Positions 22,706 through 29,229 of a DNA stretch of 34,867 bases are shown in pieces. The position numbers and the translations under genes are program-made. Positions within the stretch are counted from its first letter, which is position 1; each line of letters opens with the position of its first letter. The stretch covers positions 1-34,867 of the forward strand of contig DASSJT010000151.1 of the NCBI GenBank assembly GCA_035691065.1. The letters are read 5' to 3'. Below the pieces are notes generated by a model, which searched no databases, was not told the DNA's origin, and saw only the letters and a list, made by a program, of their open reading frames with translations. The DNA comes from DASSJT01 sp035691065 (GTDB taxonomy: Bacteria; Actinomycetota; Actinomycetes; Actinomycetales; Dermatophilaceae).

Positions 22706-23185
22706 TCAGGCCTGGGGGCCGGTCGTGGCGGCCGCCCCGTTGGCGGCGGGTGCAGAGATGTCCTCCCCGGCGCGGGCGAGGGCGTCGGTGAAGGCGCTCC
22801 ACCCCAGCAGCGCGCACTTGACGCGTGCCGGGTAGCGTGCCACCCCTGCGAACGCCACGCCGTCGCCGATCTGTTCCTCGTCGCCCGGGTCGGTGCCCTT
22901 CGAGGTGAGCATGGCCCGCATGGCGGCATAGGTCTCGAGCGCCTCCGAGACCCGGTGGCCGATCACCTCGTCGGCCAGGACGGAGGTGGCCGCCGTCGAG
23001 ATCGAGCACCCCAGGGCGTCGTAGGAGACGTCTTGGACGACGCCGCCCTCGAGCTTCACGCGCAGGGTCACCTCGTCGCCACACGTCGGGTTCACGTGGT
23101 GGACCTCGGCGTCGAACGGCTCCCGCAGGCCGGCGTGGTGGGGCCGCCTGGAGTGCTCGAGGATGAGCTCCTGGTAGAGGTCCAT
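22706..23185 (-). CDS. sufU: SUF sulfur-relay zinc protein SufU
   Basis: SufU accepts sulfur from the cysteine desulfurase SufS through a zinc site and passes it to the SufBCD scaffold. The 159-aa protein has the IscU-like fold with Cys35, Asp37 (CGDEV), Cys60 (GCSIS) and Cys124 (KCALLGW). The insertion between the second and third cysteines that distinguishes SufU from IscU is present (SKGTDPGDEEQIGDG). The C-terminal 20 residues are Ala-rich. The start overlaps the sufS stop by 1 nt (TGATG), so the two partners are translated together. Confidence 0.95.
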   Translation of the reverse strand: MDLYQELILEHSRRPHHAGLREPFDAEVHHVNPTCGDEVTLRVKLEGGVVQDVSYDALGCSISTAATSVLADEVIGHRVSEALETYAAMRAMLTSKGTDPGDEEQIGDGVAFAGVARYPARVKCALLGWSAFTDALARAGEDISAPAANGAAATTGPQA

Positions 23186-24507
23186 CAGCCGGCCACCTCC
23201 GCAGGGTCGCCGGTCGGCACGCCGAAGACGGCAGGCACCCGGTCGAGCGCTGTCAGCAGGGCGTCGACCTCGGCAGGGGTGTTGTAGAGCGCGAAGCTGG
23301 CGCGGACGCTGGCCGTGACCCCGAACCGGCGGTGCAGTGGCCAGGCGCAGTGGTGGCCGACGCGCACGGCGATGCCCTGGTCGTCGAGGACCTGCCCCAC
23401 GTCGTGGGCATGGACGCCCTCGACCTCGAAGGCGACCGCGCTGCCGCGGTGGTCGAGCGTGGTCGGCCCGAGGACGCGGACCCACGGCCGCGCGGCGAGG
23501 CCCGCGAGCAGCTGCTCCGTGAGCGCCTGCTCGTGGGCGTGCACCTTGTCCATGCCGATGGCGGTCAGGTAGTCGACCGCGGCGGCAAGCCCGATCGCCT
23601 GGGCCGCCATGGGGACGCCGGCCTCGAACCGCTGGGGCGGAGCGGCATAGGTGCTGCCCTCCATGCGGACGGTCTCGATCATGGAACCCCCGGTGATGAA
23701 CGGCGGCATCTGCTCGAGGAGCTCGTAGCGGCCCCACAACACCCCGACACCCATCGGCCCGAGCATCTTGTGGCCCGAGAAGGCCAGGAAGTCGACGCCC
23801 AGCCCCGTGTCGGAGTCGGAGACGTCGACAGGGAGGTGGGGCACCGACTGGCAGGCGTCCAGCACGGTGATGGCCCCCACGGCGCGGGCCGCGTCGGCGA
23901 GCTCACGGACGGGCGGGACCGTGCCCAGGACGTTGGACGTGTGGGTGAAGGCGAAGACCTTGGTGCGCTCGGTCAGGAGCTTGTCGAGGCCGCTGAGGTC
24001 GAGGCGGCCGTCGTCGGTGACGGGGACCCAGCGCAGCGGCGCCCCGGTGCGCCGCGCCAGCTCCTGCCACGGCACGAGGTTGGCGTGGTGCTCCATCTCG
24101 GTGACGAGGATCTCGTCACCCCGGCGGATGCGGAACCGTGCGGCTGCGTCTCCGGCGAACGCCGCGTTGGAGAACGCGTAGGCGACCAGGTTGAGCGCCT
24201 CGGTGGCGTTCTTGGTGAACACGACCTCGCGGGCCGGCGCGCCGATGAACGCCGCGATGCGCTCGCGTGCGGACTCGTAGGCCTGGGTTCCCTCCTCGGA
24301 CAGCTGGTGGGCGCCGCGGTGGACGGCGGAGTTCAGCTGCTCGTAGAACGCCCGCTCGGCGTCCAGGACCTGGCGGGGCTTCTGCGACGTGGCCCCGGAG
24401 TCGAGGTAGACCAGTGGCTTGCCGTCGCGCACGGTGCGCCCCAGGATCGGGAAGTCGGCCCGGATGCGGGCCAAGTCCCGGTCGCTGAAGGGGCTGCGCG
24501 GGGTCAT
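23185..24507 (-). CDS. sufS: Cysteine desulfurase SufS (class II)
   Basis: This PLP enzyme takes sulfur from L-cysteine, leaving alanine and a persulfide for Fe-S cluster assembly. The 440-aa protein shows the PLP lysine Lys247 (AFSGHKMLGP), His139-Ala-Asn-like EMEHHANLVPW region, DACQSVPH, and the catalytic Cys387 (GHHCAWPLHRRF) in the short-loop arrangement of SufS rather than IscS. Length is a little over the usual 405-415 aa, mostly at the C-terminus. The ATG is preceded by AGGGAG. It lies 61 bp after sufC, the largest gap within the operon. Confidence 0.96.
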   Translation of the reverse strand: MTPRSPFSDRDLARIRADFPILGRTVRDGKPLVYLDSGATSQKPRQVLDAERAFYEQLNSAVHRGAHQLSEEGTQAYESARERIAAFIGAPAREVVFTKNATEALNLVAYAFSNAAFAGDAAARFRIRRGDEILVTEMEHHANLVPWQELARRTGAPLRWVPVTDDGRLDLSGLDKLLTERTKVFAFTHTSNVLGTVPPVRELADAARAVGAITVLDACQSVPHLPVDVSDSDTGLGVDFLAFSGHKMLGPMGVGVLWGRYELLEQMPPFITGGSMIETVRMEGSTYAAPPQRFEAGVPMAAQAIGLAAAVDYLTAIGMDKVHAHEQALTEQLLAGLAARPWVRVLGPTTLDHRGSAVAFEVEGVHAHDVGQVLDDQGIAVRVGHHCAWPLHRRFGVTASVRASFALYNTPAEVDALLTALDRVPAVFGVPTGDPAEVAG

Positions 24508-24538
24508 CTCGGTCTCCCTGTGTGGTTAGGGCGGCTCT

Positions 24539-24594
24539 GTGGGTCAGGCGGCCAGGCGGGCCCGTGGGTCAGGCGGTGCCGTGGGTCAGGCCGG
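24539..24594 (-). repeat. Three direct repeats of GTGGGTCAGGCGG at the sufC 3' end
   Basis: Copies start at 24539, 24564 and 24581; the last has one inserted C. The sufC stop codon lies in the middle copy, so the repeat runs from inside the last codons of sufC to the sufC-sufS gap. It may be a local slippage duplication. Confidence 0.6.
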
Positions 24595-25342
24595 TAGCGA
24601 GGTAGCGGTCATAGCCCTCGTCCTCGAGCCGCGCGGCCAGCTCGGGACCGCCCTCCTCGACGATCCGGCCGTCGATGAAGACGTGGACGAAGTCGGGCTC
24701 GATGTAGCGCAGGATCCGCGTGTAGTGGGTGATCAGGAGGATGCCGACGTCGGTCGTCTCCTTGGCCCGGTTGACTCCCTCCGAGACCACCTTGAGGGCG
24801 TCGACGTCGAGGCCGGAGTCGGTCTCGTCCAGGATCGCGATCCTCGGCTTGAGCAGCTCCATCTGGAGGATCTCGTGGCGCTTCTTCTCCCCGCCGGAGA
24901 ACCCCTCGTTGACGTTGCGCTCGGCGAAGGCCGGGTCCATGCGCAGGTGGGCCATGGCCTCCTTGACGTCCTTGACCCAGGTGCGCAGCTTGGGCGCCTC
25001 GCCCTCGACGGCGGTCTTGGCCGTGCGCAGGAAGTTGGACACGGTCACCCCGGGGATCTCGACTGGGTACTGCATCGCGAGGAACAGGCCAGCGCGGGCA
25101 CGCTCGTCGACCTTCATGGCGAGCACGTCCTCGCCGTCGAGCGTGACGGTGCCGCCGGTGACGGAGTACTTGGGATGGCCGGCGATGGAGTAGGCCAGCG
25201 TCGACTTGCCAGACCCGTTGGGGCCCATGATGGCGTGGGTCTCGCCGGACTTCACGGTGAGGTCGACGCCGCGGAGGATCTCCTTGACGCCGTCCTCGAC
25301 ATCGACGGTCACCTGCAGGTTGCGGATCTCAAGGGTGGACAT
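24569..25342 (-). CDS. sufC: Fe-S cluster assembly ATPase SufC
   Basis: SufC is the ABC-type ATPase of the SufBCD scaffold and drives the conformational change needed for cluster formation. The 257-aa protein has Walker A GPNGSGKST (40-48), signature FSGGEKKRHEI, and Walker B RIAILDETDSGLD. The unusual ETDSGLDVDAL wording and the FSGGEKKR signature are characteristic of SufC rather than of a transporter ATPase. The ATG has GAGGA about 10 nt upstream. It follows the Rieske gene by 23 bp. Confidence 0.96.
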   Translation of the reverse strand: MSTLEIRNLQVTVDVEDGVKEILRGVDLTVKSGETHAIMGPNGSGKSTLAYSIAGHPKYSVTGGTVTLDGEDVLAMKVDERARAGLFLAMQYPVEIPGVTVSNFLRTAKTAVEGEAPKLRTWVKDVKEAMAHLRMDPAFAERNVNEGFSGGEKKRHEILQMELLKPRIAILDETDSGLDVDALKVVSEGVNRAKETTDVGILLITHYTRILRYIEPDFVHVFIDGRIVEEGGPELAARLEDEGYDRYLATGLTHGTA

Positions 25343-25365
25343 AGGTGCTGGTTCCTCGTGTTCTC

Positions 25366-25713
25366 TCAGTGGATGGGGGTCGTGCCGACGTAGACCTCGT
25401 CGTCCTCGACCTTCACCGGGTAGACGCTGATGGGCACAGTCGCCGGCGGGCCTGACGGCTCACCGGTGCGGATGTCGAAGCGGGAGCCGTGGAGCCAGCA
25501 CTCGAGCGTGTGCCCCTCGAGCTCGCCCTCAGAGAGGGAGACATTGGCGTGGCTGCACGTGTCGTCGACGGCATAGAGCTCCCCCTCCTGGGTCCGGACG
25601 ATGGCCACGACCTGCCCGTAGATGTTGGCCGCAGCCACTCCCACCTTGGGCAGCTCGTCGAGGCGGCACACACGGACGAAGTCGTCATCGACACTCTCGG
25701 GGACGGCGCTCAT
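25366..25713 (-). CDS. Rieske-type [2Fe-2S] protein in the suf operon
   Basis: A 115-aa soluble Rieske ferredoxin. The cluster ligands Cys53-x-His55 and Cys72-x2-His75 (CSHANVSL, CWLHGSRFD) are intact and the fold matches non-haem Rieske ferredoxins. It has no dioxygenase domain. Its start overlaps the sufD stop as ATGA, so it is made with the scaffold. Rieske genes are commonly placed here in actinobacterial suf operons. A role as electron donor during cluster assembly is likely but unproven. Confidence 0.93.
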   Translation of the reverse strand: MSAVPESVDDDFVRVCRLDELPKVGVAAANIYGQVVAIVRTQEGELYAVDDTCSHANVSLSEGELEGHTLECWLHGSRFDIRTGEPSGPPATVPISVYPVKVEDDEVYVGTTPIH

Positions 25714-26906
25714 GCAGCGCCCTCCGCCACGGTGGTCTCCAGGCCGCCGAGCTCAGCGTCGATCGCCGCCATCAGGTGCTCGGTCACCTCGGGCACACCG
25801 ATTCGTTGCACGATGTCGGCAAAGAAGCCCCGCACCACGAGGCGGCGGGCGAGGTCCTCCGGGATGCCCCGCGCCTGGAGGTAGAAGAGCTGCTCGTCAT
25901 CGAAGCGACCGGTCGCCGAGGCGTGACCGGCGCCGATGATCTCGCCGGTCTCGATCTCGAGGTTGGGCACCGAGTCGGCCCGGGCTCCGTCGGTGAGCAC
26001 GAGGTTGCGGTTGAGCTCGTACGTGTCGGTGCCCTCCGCCGTGTGGCGGATGAGCACATCGCCAACCCACACGGTGTGCGCCGAGTCGCCCTGGAGGGCG
26101 CCCTTGTACTGGACCCGGGAGGTGCAGTGGGGCGCCTCGTGGTCGACGAACAGGCGGTGCTCCTGGTGCTGGCCGGCGTCGGCGAAGTAGACACCCAGAC
26201 CCTCGAACGACCCACCCGGGCCCGCGTAGCGGGCATTCACGGCCAGGCGCACGATCTTGCCGCCCAACGTCACCGCGATGTGCTTGAGCTTGGCGTCGCG
26301 CCCGATCAGCGCGTCGTTCTGGGCGAGGTGAAGCCCGTCGTCGTCCCACTCCTGCACGGTGACGAAGGTCAGGTCGGCGCCGTCGCCGAGCCGGATCTCG
26401 ACGTTGGAGCCGCACTCGGCCGAGCCCCGGTGGGTCAGCACGACGGTGCCCTTGGCGAAGTTCCCCGCCTCGACCACGAGGTGGCCGTTGACGCGGGCCA
26501 GACCGGTCGCCTCGAGGGCGATGCGGACCGGCGTGGACAGCTCGGCCTCGGCCGGGATGACGACCTTGGTGAGCTCAGGCGCCCCGGCCCAGGCGACGGC
26601 CGACGCCCGGTCGGCGGGAATGCCGACCCCGCTGGCGGCTGCCGGCACCTGCTCGACCTTCACGCCGTCGGGCGCCTGGACCGACACGGTCAGCCGGTCG
26701 GCGTCGGTGGGCGCCTCGTGGAACAGTGCCCCGAGCCGGTCGACCGGCGTGAACCGCCAGTCCTCCTCCCGGCCCATGGGCACCACAAAGTCGTCGACGG
26801 CATACGACGTCTTGCGCTCAGCGCGGGACTGGTCCGGGACGAACGCGGCAGCGCTGTCCTGGTGCCCCGCACGGCCGCGCTGGGGCTTCTCGGCCAGAAG
26901 GCTCAT
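25710..26906 (-). CDS. sufD: Fe-S cluster assembly protein SufD
   Basis: SufD pairs with SufB in the SufBCD scaffold complex. The 398-aa protein has the right-handed beta-helix core (about 130-330) and the conserved C-terminal IGAGHASATGRFDDEQLFYLQARGI motif with the functional His, shared by SufB and SufD. The N-terminus is variable and includes the EDWRFTPVDRL segment typical of SufD. Its ATG overlaps the sufB stop by 1 nt (TGATG). Confidence 0.95.
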   Translation of the reverse strand: MSLLAEKPQRGRAGHQDSAAAFVPDQSRAERKTSYAVDDFVVPMGREEDWRFTPVDRLGALFHEAPTDADRLTVSVQAPDGVKVEQVPAAASGVGIPADRASAVAWAGAPELTKVVIPAEAELSTPVRIALEATGLARVNGHLVVEAGNFAKGTVVLTHRGSAECGSNVEIRLGDGADLTFVTVQEWDDDGLHLAQNDALIGRDAKLKHIAVTLGGKIVRLAVNARYAGPGGSFEGLGVYFADAGQHQEHRLFVDHEAPHCTSRVQYKGALQGDSAHTVWVGDVLIRHTAEGTDTYELNRNLVLTDGARADSVPNLEIETGEIIGAGHASATGRFDDEQLFYLQARGIPEDLARRLVVRGFFADIVQRIGVPEVTEHLMAAIDAELGGLETTVAEGAA

Positions 26907-28327
26907 CAGCCAACGGCTCCTTCCATCTGCAGCTCGATCAGGCGGTTGAGCTCGAGGGCGTACTCCATGGGCAGCTCGCGCGCGATCGGCTCGATAAAGC
27001 CCCGCACGATCATGGCCATGGCCTCCTCCTCGGTCAGCCCGCGGGACATGAGGTAGAAGAGCTGGTCGTCGCCGATCTTCGACACGGTCGCCTCATGCCC
27101 CATCTGCACGTCGTCCTCGCGAACGTCGACGTAGGGGTAGGTGTCGGAGCGGCTGATCGTGTCGACCAGCAGCGCGTCGCAGCGCACCGTCGACCTGCTG
27201 TGGTGGGCGCCCTCCATGATCTGCACGAGGCCGCGGTAGGAGGTGCGGCCGCCGCCGCGCGCGACCGACTTGGAGACGATCGTGGAGGAGGTGTGAGGTG
27301 CGGCGTGGACCATCTTGGCGCCGGCATCCTGGTGCTGCCCCTCGCCGGCGAACGCGATCGAGAGGGTCTCGCCCTTGGCGTGCTCGCCGAGCAGGAAGAC
27401 GGCGGGGTACTTCATGGTCACCTTGGAGCCGATGTTGCCGTCGACCCACTCCATCGTCGCGCCCTCGGCCGCGGTGGCCCGCTTGGTGACGAGGTTGTAG
27501 ACGTTGTTGGACCAGTTCTGGATCGTGGTGTAGCGGACCCGGGCGTTCTTCTTGACGACGATCTCGACCACTGCCGAGTGCAGCGAGTCGGACTTGTAGA
27601 TCGGCGCGGTGCAGCCCTCGACGTAGTGCACGTAGGAGCCCTCGTCGGCGATGATCAGCGTGCGCTCGAACTGGCCCATGTTCTCGGTGTTGATCCGGAA
27701 GTAGGCCTGCAGCGGGATGTCGACGTGAACCCCCGGCGGCACGTAGATGAACGAGCCGCCCGACCAGACCGCGGTGTTGAGCGACGCGAACTTGTTGTCG
27801 CCGGCGGGGATCACCGAGGTGAAGTACTCGCGGAACAGGTCCTCGTGCTCGCGCAGGCCGGTGTCGGTGTCGACGAAGATGACGCCCTTCGCCTCCAGGT
27901 CCTCGCGGATCTGGTGGTAGACGACCTCGGACTCGTACTGCGCGGCGACACCCGCGATCAGCCGCTGCTTCTCCGCCTCGGGGATGCCGAGCCGGTCGTA
28001 GGTGTTCTTGATGTCCTCGGGCAGCTCGTCCCAGGACGTCGCCTGCTTCTCGGTCGACTTCACGTAGTACTTGATGTTCTGGAAGTCGATGCCGGTCAGG
28101 TCGGAGCCCCAGGTCGGCATGGGCTTCTTCTCGAAGAGTCGCAGGGCCTTCAGCCGCAGGTCGGTCATCCACTGGGGCTCAGCCTTGCGGGCGGAGATGT
28201 CGCGGACCACCTCCTCGTTCAGGCCGCGCCGGGCTGAGGAACCGGCGAGGTCGGAGTCGGCCCAGCCGTACTCGTATCGCCCGAGGTCCTTCAGGCCTGG
28301 GTTGAGCTCTTCGATGTGGGTGCTCAT
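26906..28327 (-). CDS. sufB: Fe-S cluster assembly protein SufB
   Basis: SufB is the scaffold subunit on which the cluster is formed. The 473-aa protein is highly conserved: YGWADSDLAG near the N-terminus, WDELPEDIKNTYDRLGIPEAEK, RYTTIQNWSNNVYNLVTKR, and the C-terminal VRCDALLVD with the likely sulfur-accepting Cys. The ATG at 28327 has GGAAGG upstream and overlaps the sufR stop as ATGA. A longer in-frame extension to 28435 encodes a low-complexity His/Cys run inside sufR and is not the start. Confidence 0.96.
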   Translation of the reverse strand: MSTHIEELNPGLKDLGRYEYGWADSDLAGSSARRGLNEEVVRDISARKAEPQWMTDLRLKALRLFEKKPMPTWGSDLTGIDFQNIKYYVKSTEKQATSWDELPEDIKNTYDRLGIPEAEKQRLIAGVAAQYESEVVYHQIREDLEAKGVIFVDTDTGLREHEDLFREYFTSVIPAGDNKFASLNTAVWSGGSFIYVPPGVHVDIPLQAYFRINTENMGQFERTLIIADEGSYVHYVEGCTAPIYKSDSLHSAVVEIVVKKNARVRYTTIQNWSNNVYNLVTKRATAAEGATMEWVDGNIGSKVTMKYPAVFLLGEHAKGETLSIAFAGEGQHQDAGAKMVHAAPHTSSTIVSKSVARGGGRTSYRGLVQIMEGAHHSRSTVRCDALLVDTISRSDTYPYVDVREDDVQMGHEATVSKIGDDQLFYLMSRGLTEEEAMAMIVRGFIEPIARELPMEYALELNRLIELQMEGAVG

Positions 28328-29148
28328 CGCGTGGACCCTTCCTTGGTCGTGGCAGTGGCAGTGGTCGTGGCAGTGGTCGTCACAGTGACAGGGGGGTTCG
28401 CGGCTGCGGGGACAGCCGGGACGAACGTGGTGCACACGTGGTCGCCGTGGGCGAGGGTCGCCAGGCGCTGCACGTGGACTCCCAGCAAGCGGGAGAAGGC
28501 GTCAGTTTCAGCGTCACAGAACTGTGGAAATTCCCGGGCCGCGTGCTGGACCGGGCAGTGACCCTGACACAGCTGTATGCCGGTCAGCGGGCCGAGGGGG
28601 GTGGGCCCAGGCTCCGGGGCGCCCCGGTTGTCCCGCTCGGACCCGCCCATGGGCCGGGCGGATGCGGCGAACCCGTCGCGGTTGAGGGCCCGGACCAGAG
28701 CCTCGGCGCGCTCGGAGGGCGAGTCGCCCGCCCCGGCCAGCTCCGCGGCATACCGCTGCTCGGCCGAGGCGACCCGCTGCTGCACGAACGCCGACACGGC
28801 TCCTGACCCACCCGTCTGCTCCAGGAACCGCAGGGCCTCGGTGGCGAGGTGGTCGTAGTCGGAGACCAGGGCCTGGTGGCCGGCCGGGCTGATGACGTAG
28901 GAGCGCGCCGGACGTCCGCGTCCGCGGTGTCCTGACGCCTGCTCGCGGACCTCGATCAGACCGTCGTCGACGAGGTTGTCGAGGTGGCGCCGGACCGCCG
29001 TCGGGGTCAGGCCAAGCTGCTCGGCAAGGGCTGCAGTGCGGATCGGGCCGTGCTCGCTGATCGCCTTGAGCACCCGGTCGCGCGTGCGCGACTCCAGCCG
29101 CGACTCCAGCGACTGGATGCCCGGGTCAGGCGTGCGAGCAATAAACAC
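28324..29148 (-). CDS. sufR: SufR-like Fe-S-sensing transcriptional regulator
   Basis: A 274-aa winged-helix regulator. Residues 23-70 hold the DNA-binding domain (LAEQLGLTPTAVRRHLDNLVDDGLI) with a basic wing (HRGRGRPARSY). The C-terminal sensor half has Cys194, Cys198, Cys211 and Cys239, enough for the [Fe-S] cluster with which SufR senses cluster demand and represses the suf operon. It heads the operon, so autoregulation is likely. The GTG start lies 6 nt after a TAACAT -10-like element. The last 20 residues are an unusual Thr/Ala/Val low-complexity tail (TTTATTTATATT) encoded by a hexamer-type repeat that also contains the sufB ribosome-site region. Confidence 0.92.
   Translation of the reverse strand: MFIARTPDPGIQSLESRLESRTRDRVLKAISEHGPIRTAALAEQLGLTPTAVRRHLDNLVDDGLIEVREQASGHRGRGRPARSYVISPAGHQALVSDYDHLATEALRFLEQTGGSGAVSAFVQQRVASAEQRYAAELAGAGDSPSERAEALVRALNRDGFAASARPMGGSERDNRGAPEPGPTPLGPLTGIQLCQGHCPVQHAAREFPQFCDAETDAFSRLLGVHVQRLATLAHGDHVCTTFVPAVPAAANPPVTVTTTATTTATATTKEGSTR
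28345..28380 (-). repeat. Short GTGGTC/GTGGCA repeat at the sufR 3' end
   Basis: GGTCGTGGCAGT occurs at 28345 and 28363, with an extra GGCAGT between the copies and a partial copy at 28375. It encodes the Thr/Ala tail of SufR and ends 18 bp before the sufB start. Confidence 0.6.
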
Positions 29149-29154
29149 ACATCC

Positions 29155-29160
29155 ATGTTA
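29155..29160 (-). promoter_or_regulatory. Putative -10 element (TAACAT) of the suf operon
   Basis: On the minus strand TAACAT ends 6 nt before the GTG start of sufR, consistent with a leaderless suf mRNA. It overlaps the palindrome TTACGTAA (29158-29165), a possible regulator site. Confidence 0.4.
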
Positions 29161-29184
29161 CGTAATTGGCCCCGGCAAGGGAAA

Positions 29185-29201
29185 GGAAGGCAAGCCTTAC
29201 C
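29185..29201. promoter_or_regulatory. DtxR/IdeR-like iron-box candidate upstream of sufR
   Basis: The 12-bp core AAGGC-AA-GCCTT is a near-palindrome. On the minus strand the site reads GGTAAGGCTTGCCTTCC, resembling the iron-box pattern recognised by DtxR/IdeR regulators (TTAGGTTAGGCTAACCTAA). It lies about 25 bp upstream of the putative suf -10. Match judged by eye only. Confidence 0.4.
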
Positions 29202-29229
29202 CACCGGCGGTGCGGGTGCCCCGGGGCGC

